This document shows, piece after piece, positions 55,155 to 64,000 of a stretch of 64,000 bases of DNA. Every line of letters begins with the position of its first letter. Position 1 is the stretch's first letter. This DNA comes from Epiperipatus broadwayi (Eukaryota; Onychophora; Udeonychophora; Euonychophora; Peripatidae): NCBI GenBank assembly GCA_028023455.1, contig JAQFVV010006353.1, forward strand, positions 2,605,135-2,669,134. Reading direction: 5' to 3'. The notes below the pieces were generated by a model. The model was not told the DNA's origin. It searched no databases and saw only the letters and a list, made by a program, of their open reading frames with translations. The translations under genes and the position numbers were made by a program.

Positions 55155-55390
55155 TATATTTCTTATAACACTTTTTTAATATACACTTCAATGCAAACTA
55201 ATTTTCTTAAACTTCTTTATTTTCCTTACAGTTTTGACTGTCCAGCAGTCTTCATCAGTTAAAGCAGAGGAGAAAATAGAGATCTGATGAAGACTGCTGG
55301 ACAGTTGAAACTGTAAGGAAAATAAAGAAGTTTAAGAAAATTAGTTTGCATTGATATATATAAAAAAGTGTTATAAGAAATATATATATG
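55155..55390. mobile_element. Family F inverted pair, near-perfect
   Basis: Left arm about 55155-55258 and right arm 55284-55390 are complementary, including 'gactgctggacagt' and 'ggaaaataaagaagtttaag'. The 25-nt centre is 'taaagcagaggagaaaatag' and flanks. Each arm carries a hammerhead-like motif. The right one (CTGATGA at 55284-55290, then GAAA) has a poor stem I. Confidence 0.7.
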
Positions 55391-55394
55391 ATTA

Positions 55395-56865
55395 TATGAA
55401 GATATGCAAAGAAAGTGAAAAAGAAGAATACTGATAAGGCTTACATATTTTGTATTTATTTTGACTCATGGAAGTAAATTTTGGCTACCGTTTAAGATTT
55501 ATAATAATTAATAATTTTGTGGATAAATAAATAATATCAGGTTTTGCTTTAAATTAAAATATTAAGGGGGGGGGTGTAGATTTATTTAATAGTAAAGTTA
55601 TTTATCTTTTAATGCCTTTTCTATATTTACATTTCAAATGAGTGTGAAAATTAAACAATAGCCAGCATTTATAATAAAAATTGAAAGATAATTTGAGTTT
55701 ATAATAATTTGAAATCGCATGCTGTTTTTCCTAAGGTAACAGGAAGCTAACTTTAAATTTTTATTGATCAGCAACATGTCTTCTTTAATTAATTAATGTT
55801 TACATTATTTTAATACAACAGTATTTATTATTTTTATCTTTATTTTAACATGAAAAATAATTGTAAACTTTAGAATTATTCATACATGTAAAATATAGGT
55901 ATTATGTAAAGATTTTTTATGTTTCAACAATAATCCTTATTTAACATATTTTTTTGAAAAATTGTTACATGGGCAATTGAAAGTCAATTGATGTTAAAAA
56001 CAATCCACAGTACTATTGTAGGAGTTCTTGGAAAATTTGGGTTGCTGTCTCCAGATGTGAAATTCAAGATTGAATTTTCGCATATGGTTGAGTTCCTAAG
56101 GTAACATAAATCAATACTCTTCATTATTATGCAAAGATTTTTTAATCTCTTCTTCTATGTATCAATAATTTCAATCTCTATGGTCAAGTTGCAATTTTTA
56201 ATGACTATATAAGTATATTAGGCCATTAATAAAAGTATGATTCCACCTTTATTGTTAAAAGGAGTTGCCTTGACAACAGTTTGAAATTGTTGATTGTTAT
56301 TGACATTGGGATTATCTAAGCATTGACTGGTTTTTAATGATTACATTAAACTTGTATTTCAATAACCAGTAATGTAAAACTATAAACTTATAAGTATTTG
56401 TGAACAGAATGATCAATTATAGTCACTCATAATTATTTATTATGGGGTTTGTACAATTGTATTTGCGCATATTTATGCCCACATACCAATGTAATAGTTA
56501 TATTTGATATTTTGTTATTAATATGAATTTTTAGGATTTTGGTATTTTTTTTTAAATTATGTCTTGTCTCCAAGATACATTTTTGAATATGTAATATTCT
56601 CTTTTTAAATACTTTTAACTAACTTAGAAATTCTGTACGTTCATTGGTTTATTTGGGTCAAATCTTGCAAATGATTTTAAACATACTTCTAATAAACAGA
56701 TTTTTTTCAAATTTTGTACACATGTTATGTATTGATGACAATGCAATATTTCAAGATTTTCAGGCCAATTGCCCACTGTAACAGTGTTGGTGGGCCAAAT
56801 TTTAAACCATGTTGATATTGATTCAGTAAATTTTTTAAAAGTAAAAAATTAAATAAAAAATTAAA
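55395..56865. other. AT-rich spacer, nothing recognised
   Basis: A short poly-G run lies at about 55566. Direct copies of 'actgataaggct' at 55138 and 55430 flank the F pair region. No gene is supported. Confidence 0.35.
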
Positions 56866-56869
56866 GTAA

Positions 56870-56990
56870 AAGTGGCTCTGAAGAAGACTGCAGGACAGTC
56901 GAAATGTAAGATTGTGTGTGCATATATGTACAATAAAAAGTTTTTGCTAAAAAGTGTTCAAAGTAGTGTGGATTAATCACATTTATCACC
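56870..56990 (+). mobile_element. Family F hammerhead-like repeat, best single copy
   Basis: CTGAAGA (fits CUGANGA), an extra A, stem GACTG/CAGTC with loop CAGGA, GAAA, ATGT, then A at position 17. Downstream 'acaataaaaagtttttgcta' contains an AATAAA signal. Stem I pairs over only 2 bp, so self-cleavage is doubtful. Confidence 0.5.
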
Positions 56991-56993
56991 ACA

Positions 56994-57144
56994 ATTGGAG
57001 TTTTTTTTATATTTAAATGCAGATAAAAGAGTGGTTGACCTGAAATTAATTAATTCAATTACTAGTTACTAAAATTAATGATTGAATTAATTAATTTTTA
57101 GACACCCTATGCTTTTATTTTAATTTAAATATAAAAATCTCAAT
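56994..57144. repeat. Inverted repeat of about 65-bp arms
   Basis: Arms 56994-57060 and 57081-57144; the block 'attaattaattcaat' and its complement flank a 20-nt centre. Several mismatches. Relation to other families not seen. Confidence 0.65.
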
Positions 57145-57229
57145 CATGGTTGAAGAAAATTATCTTTCAATCTTTCAGTGCATAGTAACTAAAATTGTTC
57201 ATTATAAAATATTATATATATATATTATT

Positions 57230-57640
57230 TGTAAATATAAGGGATTTGAACTCAGACTTTTAAGCAACCTTCAACTATCCACCCTATCTCATATCACTGA
57301 TACACATGACCACACACATGTAGAAAAGATAAATAATCACCAATATATGCATTTTGTGCTGAACCAGCACTCATCAGTGCTCATATATAATCAGCGCTCA
57401 GTACTGAGCACTGATTATATATATATATATATATATGTGTGTATGTGTGTGTGAAACGATAATCTGGACCAACTGATGAGTGCTGGCTCAGCATAAAATA
57501 CGTATATTGGTGATTATTTATCTTTTCTACATGTGTGTGGTCATGTATATCAGTAGTATGAGATAGTGCAGATAGTTGAAGGTTACTTGAAAGTTGGAGT
57601 TCAAATCCTTTTATATTTACAATTAAGTTCCAGGCATAAA
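57230..57640. mobile_element. Family A inverted pair, each half with a hammerhead relic
   Basis: Left half antisense ('gggatttgaactcagacttt' to 'ccagcactcatcagtgctc'), right half sense ('ataatctggaccaactgatg' to 'ggagttcaaatcc'). A (TA)n/(TG)n tract lies in the centre. In both ribozymes CTGATGA and stem II are kept, but G12 of GAAA is A, so both should be dead. Confidence 0.7.
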
Positions 57641-58039
57641 AATGCCTGTATTTCAAATCTTATATATATATATTATTTTTAAGTTTTAGTATTTGTACAG
57701 TAAATAAAATCAATTACTATAAATCTTATATATTATTTATTAACTGTTATATAAAAACTAAGAGCTTGTACGCATATTAAAATTGAGTGGTTTATTGCTT
57801 AGGCATTCATATGAAGGTCAATCCTTGGAAATAACAAGTCGGATTGAGATATGTATGCGTTGAGCTTCAGAATCCGCCGTTTTACTGTACCAAATCAGGT
57901 AAGGCATCTTTAAATATCTGCATATTAGACATATGATCATTAATAAAGTAAATTTGTTGACTCTTAGAGAATCTACTGAAAATGGAATCTGTTATCAATT
58001 TTGCTATTGATTTTCAACTCTTAATAAATTATTCTTAAT

Positions 58040-58490
58040 CAATCAATCATTTTCAACCTTTACCAATCCACTGTAAGATGAAGGTTTCTCTAAGTTGACT
58101 CCATCTTCTCTAATCACTAGCCTCTTTTTTCTCTATCACCTCAGCAGACATTCTTATTTCATCCACCCATCTTACATGTGGTCTCTTTCTGGGTCTTTTA
58201 CAATCTCTTGGAATCCCCGGTTAAGATTTCTAATGTCAATCTATTATCATCTCTTTTAGCAATCTATCCAGCCCAACTCCACTTCAGTCTCTTAATTCTT
58301 TCAATGACGTCATAACATTTATTTGTTCTCTCCCTCATGTATTTCGTTTTTGATCTTTTCTTGTTACTCCTAACATGCATTTCTCCATACTTCGTTGAGT
58401 GATCTGAAAGTCTGTATATGGCTGTTCTGTTAAATGTCCACGTCTCAGATCTATAAGTAAGAACTGGTAACACACATTTATTAAAAAACT
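58040..58490 (-). mobile_element. RTE remnant, antisense, last 440 bp
   Basis: Complement of 44.25-44.69 kb: 'ctttctgggtcttttacaat', 'cagcccaactccacttcagt', 'ctccatacttcgttgag'. A 69-codon frame (58264-58473) still reads 'MLPVLTYRSETWTFNR', so decay is moderate. Confidence 0.8.
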
Positions 58491-58494
58491 TCCA

Positions 58495-59220
58495 ATTAAT
58501 TATATATACAGTATTTAAAAGCTAAAGATGTAAAATTTTAAAATAAAGTAGGAAGAAGTCCTTCGTATATGCTTTCAAACATTTTCATAAATTATGCGAC
58601 AGATTGCCGCAGTATTATTTAGAAGTTATGAACTCTGCTTTATTTTAATTATAGCTGTAAAACCATAAATTATATTCTTTGGTGTTTGGACTAATAAAAC
58701 TGTAGTTAATCACCAGAAACAATTTTTATTTGCCTTTCTTTTTATTTATTATAATAATAAAAAAATTTTTTTTTAGTAAGCATACAGATATTTTTATTAT
58801 TATTATTATTTTTTTAAAAAAAACTTTTAAAAACTTGTAATTCATTTTGGTATTTAATTTCAGTTTTATTCAAATTTAAAGTAAGAATATATGTATAAAA
58901 ATAAATCCCAAAGAGCAATAGTAACTTGAAAATATACAGTACTTATAAAGAGTCTAACATTCAGAATATATTAAAGCTCTTTTCTATAATACACTTTTGA
59001 CAAGCAAGGAAAGGTGTAGCAAAGCACAATTTGGCAGCTGTTAAGTTCTCATCGGTAAAAAAAAAACATATAGATATGTTAAACTATACTTGAACATGAG
59101 CAGAAATACATATATACATATAATAATTCAAAAGTATCAATAGCTAATTGGTTAATATATGAAATTTATATCATCTCAGCGCCCAGGTTTAAATAAACGG
59201 ATATATCATTAATATGCCGC
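58495..59220. other. AT-rich spacer, nothing recognised
   Basis: No supported feature. Confidence 0.35.
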
Positions 59221-59224
59221 TAAA

Positions 59225-59600
59225 GCTACGCTACAATTAGGCAATAAATGGAATGTACTGCCTAATTGTAATGTTACCTTGACAATAGATAACTGTCATT
59301 CTATTATTTTGCTTAAACATGAGAATGGTGGTCAAAATAAGAGTCATATATCACATGACCCTATCTCTTAAGCTTGTAAGTTATAAACAATGAGGATAGC
59401 CAATTCCTCTACAAGCTTTATGATAAATGCTTAGCCAGAGCCAGCACTTAAAATATCTCTGTCAGGAACCCCCCCAACCCCTGACGATGGTTTCGTGCTT
59501 TGGCACTCCTCAGAGAGGTGTCAGGGTAGTTTCAGACACTAGATCTAAAAATACCAACCCAAAGCCAAGCACTTATCTAAAAGTTATCTATTGAATGGAA
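59225..59600 (-). mobile_element. Family C hammerhead element with the best ribozyme in the window
   Basis: Minus strand order: 'ttagatctagtgtctgaaac', hammerhead (59519-59477), 'gtgctggctctggctaagca', then the 3' part near 59345-59385 ('tcatatatcacatgacccta' on +). The part at 59225-59340 is a separate small inverted repeat ('ctacaattaggcaat' / 'ctgcctaattgtaatg'). Confidence 0.7.
59477..59519 (-). ncRNA. Hammerhead ribozyme, family C, complete core
   Basis: Minus strand: stem I ACCTCT (59519-59514) with AGGGGT (59482-59477), one G-U. CTGAGGA (59513-59507; the seventh core base is free, so G is allowed). Stem II GTGC/GCAC, four Watson-Crick pairs, loop CAAA. GAAA (59494-59491). Stem III is two pairs (AC/GT) with loop CATC. 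H17 = C (59483). Cleavage is predicted between 59483 and 59482. Every invariant residue and the 10.1-11.1 G-C pair are present. Confidence 0.8.
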
Positions 59601-60189
59601 AATCTGAATGGTGGTTTCTTATATATGTAGAAATATATAAACGAGTGTTGATTACTTTGACAAGTTTCATGAAGTAACACCATATTTACATATCATCATT
59701 ATTTGAAATTTGAGCCTGTGTCTGGTAAGAAATTAAAATTTTGTCTTATTCCAAATGAGTTTAAGGTTTTTCTCAGGTAACCAAACTACCAATATGCAGA
59801 TATATACGTAATCTTAATTCAAGCATGGACAATAGATGGAAAAATGTAAAAACTTTCAAGACAAAAACGTATGAACAAAAACGTATGAAGTCTAGCGAAT
59901 CGTGATATTTTTTCACCATTACTCTTTGCGAAAACTGTTGAAATAATCCATTCCATGCAGTGAATGGACTGAAGGCTGTTTATTAATGTTTCTATTTTGT
60001 GCTCAGAGCTAAATTAATGCTAAGAGTACATAAGCATTATGAGGTTTAATCATTTTTGTTATCCAAATGGAATCACTTTCGAATAAAATTTATCACATGG
60101 TCTCCATCACATGATTTCAACTTATTTGTTGCTATTTTAACAGGATATTTTTTTCTTCATGCCTAAGTGCACTTATTATAAGCTTTAGT

Positions 60190-60420
60190 AATTATTAAAT
60201 AACTGTGAGAGGAAAGTTGCATTAGATCCTAAGAGTCCAAGTGCACTGTTCCATGATTCAAAGCCCCTTACTGACAAAAGTTATAAGCTTGAAAATAGTC
60301 TGGGAATACTAGATAGAACAACAGTGGAAAGGAATTTACTAAGCATTATCATCTAGAATCTATTAGTTATTAAAGTTTACAGTAAGTGTCATAGAAATGT
60401 AAAGAAAAAATAATAGGTAA
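60190..60420 (+). mobile_element. Family B hammerhead element, decayed copy
   Basis: 'ttgcattagatcctaagagt', 'gccccttactgacaaaagtt', 'gaaaatagtctggga' and 'tgtcatagaaatg' follow the B order with many changes. CTGACAA core; dead. Confidence 0.5.
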
Positions 60421-60435
60421 AAAAAAATAATATAA

Positions 60436-60847
60436 TGCTTTTATACAAATAGTACTAGCTGACTAAAAAGTAGAAAATAAGAAAATACTGCGACTAAAAA
60501 GTAGAAAAAAATGAATTCTTGATTAATTTGCCACTCGTGGAAAATATCAGATATCTTAAGGATCTAGACTTCTTATAAAAGAAATTAGAAATGGCAGAAA
60601 TATTGTCATTTCAATAAGGCATTTGAAACTCAAATAAATCATAAAAATCAAAAAGATCTTAAATGCTTCTATGAAATGACAATATTTCCTACAACTTCCA
60701 ATTGTTTTATAACAGATCTAGATTCTTAAGATCTCTAATATTTTTCAAGTATGGCAAATTAACCAAAATTCACTTTTTCCCCTGATTTTTAGCGGGATTA
60801 CTTTATTTGTATACTTTTTAGTCAGCCAGTACTGTTTGCATAAAGCA
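60436..60847. mobile_element. MITE with 36-bp terminal inverted repeats
   Basis: Left end 'tgcttttatacaaatagtac' continuing to 'gctgactaaaaagta'; right end is its complement ('tactttttagtcagccagta' to 'tttgcataaagca'). Inner sequence also folds back ('tctagacttcttataaaaga' against 'tgttttataacagatctaga'). 412 bp, non-coding. A non-autonomous DNA transposon is the likeliest reading; the target duplication is not clear. Confidence 0.7.
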
Positions 60848-60849
60848 GT

Positions 60850-62585
60850 ATTTAAAAAACTTTTTTTTTTTTACATATTATTTTGATAAAATTAGAAAAA
60901 AAATTTCAGCCTGAGCAAATTTCAACAATGTTGACATACATACAGAAACATCCACAGATTGGAAAGTTAATAAAAAAGCATATAAAATATGCTAATAATA
61001 CAACTTATGTAAGCACTTTTTATTAATAGTTTTAGAGATATTACCATAATAGAATGGTTTAGTAACTACTAAGATGTAATCTCAGACAGCAAATTAGTAT
61101 TGTAAAGTCAATAAATTGAATACAGAATTCTTAAATGCATTAAAACATGTGGATAAGTATACATAGGCATACTATTTTTATTGGTTTGTGAAAATAATAA
61201 TTTAGGTCAAATGCTGCTCTCCTCTACATAATTTACATTAAAAATATTCTAAGGCTATTTCAGAACATGAACTCCGCACATTTTGTCTGTAATATCAAAA
61301 AATATAAAAACTGATGAAAATTTATTTTTTATTCTTTGTGCGTTTTTTTTGCCTTTTCAATGCATTTTGTGAATCATTTCATTAAATTTTTTAATATGTA
61401 TGTTTAGTTTTATATTGTTTCAGAAATTAAATTTAAATACAATTTAATACTGCTTGATGGCAGTATGGTGTGAATTTCTTATAAAACTAAGAATTTAAAT
61501 TTTTCATAATTTTTTGTTTTTAGGATAAAATTACTTTTAAACACACACAAAAAAATGTATTGCCATCAGGAATACATGTGTATCCAAAGTTTCAACTAGA
61601 TTGGAAATTTTAAAATGAGTGAAAATTGAGTTGCAAGATTTTGTCAGGCAGACTGATAAAAAGCAGAGCAAATTAAACAAGTGTACAGAAAATAATTGTT
61701 ACTATCATTGGAAGTTATTTAATTATTCAACATCTACTAATTTCATTATCAAAGCTGTTCATTTAAATATAAATGAAATGAAAATGTTAATTGGAGGACT
61801 AAATCCTTAAAATCACCTGAGTTCAAATCCATGGCTCCGAATCAATGATATTTGGTGTGAATTAATTGAAATTATATTTAGTCTTTAATAGGCTTTTTCT
61901 GCTATTAGAGTGAAAATATAGACTTATTGTAGAACTAAATTTCTATTGATATTTAATTTGTATACTGTAGAAATTTTTTAATTCATATGAATTTAAGAGA
62001 TTTCTTATCACTTGAATATTGCTTCAAGCTGGTTTTTAATTTATTTTTTGTTGTACCAATATATGATTCATTCTTGTTATTCTCCTTGCAATCTAAATAT
62101 CTAATTATATAATTATTTACATACAGAATAAAGATTTTAATGATAAACATTTTGAAAAACATGTTAGAGAGTGTTAAATTATATAAAGAAAAAATGTTAA
62201 CATTTGTTTATATATTAATAAAAAAAATCAGTTGTAAATGGAGTGAATTGTCAATTAATTATAGATATTGTAGTATTATAAAATATAAATAGCCACTACT
62301 GTTCTACTAAAATAACTACTGAAATATGTATATCTGCTTAATAAAATTAACCAAATCCTTTTAAGGTTAATTTGAAAGATGAAGTTTTTATTTTTGTTTT
62401 TAATAATTTAAATTAAAAATTCTACAATCAAAACTGATAACATCTATCTCTGATTCATTAATTTATGTACAAAGAATTCTATCTGCAATAATTATCTAAT
62501 CAAGATATTTGTAGTCTTAACGTCTCCTAATTCATCATTATCAATATTTATTTTCTTCTGAGAAAATTCATTGAAAACAATGGAT
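60850..62585. other. AT-rich spacer, nothing recognised
   Basis: About 1.7 kb; the 63-codon frame at 61619 has no domain. Confidence 0.35.
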
Positions 62586-62589
62586 AAAA

Positions 62590-63440
62590 TGAATCAGGAA
62601 AGTGCTTTGAAAAATATATTTTACCAGTTCTTAATTATGGATTTCAGAGTTAGACTTTAACAGAAGAGCAATATAAACACACTTCTGAGCATCCAATGAA
62701 TTAATGGAGCAATGCATGTTAGGAGTAACAAGAACAGACCAAAAACAAAATGCATGGATGAGAACATATAACTATCATAGATAGTGCTGCATACTTAACA
62801 TAAGAGTAATGCAGAGGCTTGACATCATTCAATGTAGTGATGGAGAAATGCATGTTAGGAGTAACAAGAACAGACCAAAAACAAAATGCATGGATGAGAA
62901 CATAGGACTATTACAGATAGTGCTGCATACTTAGCAGAAGAGCAATGCAGAGGCTTGACATCATTCAATGTAGTGATGGAGAAATGCATGTTAGGAGTAA
63001 TAAGAAATCAAAAACAAAATACATGGGTGAGAGAACATATAGATATCACTGATAGTGTTGGATACTTAACAGATGACCAATGCTGAGACTTCAAGCCAGT
63101 AAATGAAAGAGTGGATACATATGTTCAGAGTAATAAGAAGAGATCAAAAATGAACACATGGGTGAGAGAACATATAGATATCAGTGACATGATTGAAAAA
63201 ATTAAAAGATCCAAATGGAACTGGTCTGCATATATTGCTATAAAAATGCTAATAGATGACAGTTAAAATTTTAAACAGGATTTCAAGAGATTGTAAAAGA
63301 TCCGGAAGGCGACCACGTGTGAGATGGATGAATAAAATTAGGAACTATGAAGCTATTGATTGGAGAAACTGGATTAAACTTGAAAGACCTTCATCCTTTA
63401 ATGACTGGATAACGGTTGAAAATGATGAGAGCGAAAAAGT
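62590..63440 (+). mobile_element. RTE remnant with an internally multiplied segment
   Basis: Follows 44.27-44.69 kb of the intact RTE ('ttttaccagttcttaattat' at the start, 'aaacaggatttcaagagatt' and 'agatggatgaataaaatta' at the end). The segment around 'gaaatgcatgttaggagtaa' is repeated three to four times with a period of about 135-140 bp (62.66-63.18 kb). Non-coding overall. Confidence 0.75.
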
Positions 63441-63444
63441 TCCA

Positions 63445-64000
63445 AATTCTCTTAACACAATTATATATAAACATATCATTGATGAATTATTAAACAGCGA
63501 TTTTTTTTACTTAAAAAATTAAATGTATTTTACTTACTTAATTAAATTTTTAACATGTAATAAAAAGTATAGCTTTTTTATTAGGAAAAAAACAGCTTTA
63601 ATTATGATTTTGTTTTAATTTTCTTTCATAATCTTTTAATGACTTAAAAAAAAATCAATGGAACATAAACAATAAAAAATACCGCAAAGTTAATTTTTTT
63701 TAAAATTCTAAATTAGCAGTATATATGCATGTTATACTTTTTGATTTAAAGTATGAAAGGATAAGTAAGCATTACGATACTACTGGCAATTCATAACATG
63801 ATCATCATCAGTAGTAATGTGCCATTCTCTTAATATTACTAAAGCAACTGAATATAAAAACTGTGTCATTAACCTTAATACCTTTACATTGTTAAAAATG
63901 ACGGGTTTATTGAGATTTATGACAAATAGTTCTGTGTTATGGTGTAGAAGATGAAAGTCACGTTTTGAAGATCACATTCACGGATTATAGCCCAAATCTG
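63445..64000. other. AT-rich spacer to window end, nothing recognised
   Basis: No supported feature. Confidence 0.35.

Overview
The window is AT-rich metazoan DNA, most likely from an invertebrate and possibly an arthropod. The arthropod guess rests on a TATA/TCAGT-initiator promoter, a perfect heat-shock element, and the types of RTE, mariner, Penelope-like and gag elements present; the species cannot be named from sequence alone. Almost everything readable is mobile DNA of several ages, stacked and nested. I see no complete host gene. The only host-gene candidates are two promoter plus first-coding-exon units on the + strand, at about 2.47-2.61 kb and 28.0-28.3 kb.

The most unusual content is a dense population of short elements that carry hammerhead ribozyme (HHR) motifs. 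At least four related sequence families (called A, B, C and E here) share the layout stem I - CUGANGA - stem II - GAAA - very short palindromic stem III - UH - stem I. Cores with all invariant residues are seen at 5.4 kb (B), 16.1 kb (A), 16.65 kb (C, weaker), 33.6 kb (E) and 59.5 kb (C, the best). Many more copies are decayed. In family E, two independent loci start at the position that corresponds to the predicted cleavage site and run one unit of about 370 bp to the next hammerhead. Both then stop about 190 bp further on, just after an AATAAA-like signal. That is what a retrozyme-like, ribozyme-processed retroelement would leave. A C copy has a 12-bp target-site duplication, which shows real mobility. 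Most of these elements lie as head-to-head inverted pairs. A decayed Penelope-like C-terminus (54.6 kb) and a fifth family F with hammerhead-like motifs make a Penelope-like partner plausible.

Layout: 0-35 kb holds HHR families A, B, C and E, tRNA-derived SINEs (G and T), LINE/RTE fragments, a mariner remnant (10.0-10.5 kb), AT-rich dispersed repeats J and K, and microsatellites. From 35.3 to 41.65 kb lies a young LTR retrotransposon with near-identical 2.13-kb LTRs around a 2.08-kb interior. The interior has a broken gag remnant and no pol, so the element is non-autonomous. It is inserted in an (AT)n tract. Directly after it, 41.7-44.7 kb holds an RTE-type non-LTR retrotransposon with an uninterrupted 985-codon endonuclease/reverse-transcriptase ORF. 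5'-truncated, decayed RTE copies are scattered on both strands (8.5, 19.3-21.7, 35.1, 47.0, 58.0 and 62.6 kb). From 45 to 64 kb there is a degenerate LINE 3' end, foldback elements, more HHR families, two young SINE-T insertions with target-site duplications, the Penelope-like remnant and a terminal-inverted-repeat MITE.

If the parts work together, the intact RTE could supply reverse transcription for SINEs, and a Penelope-like or RTE enzyme could do so for the ribozyme elements. That is inference; the sequence shows only the co-occurrence and the ends.
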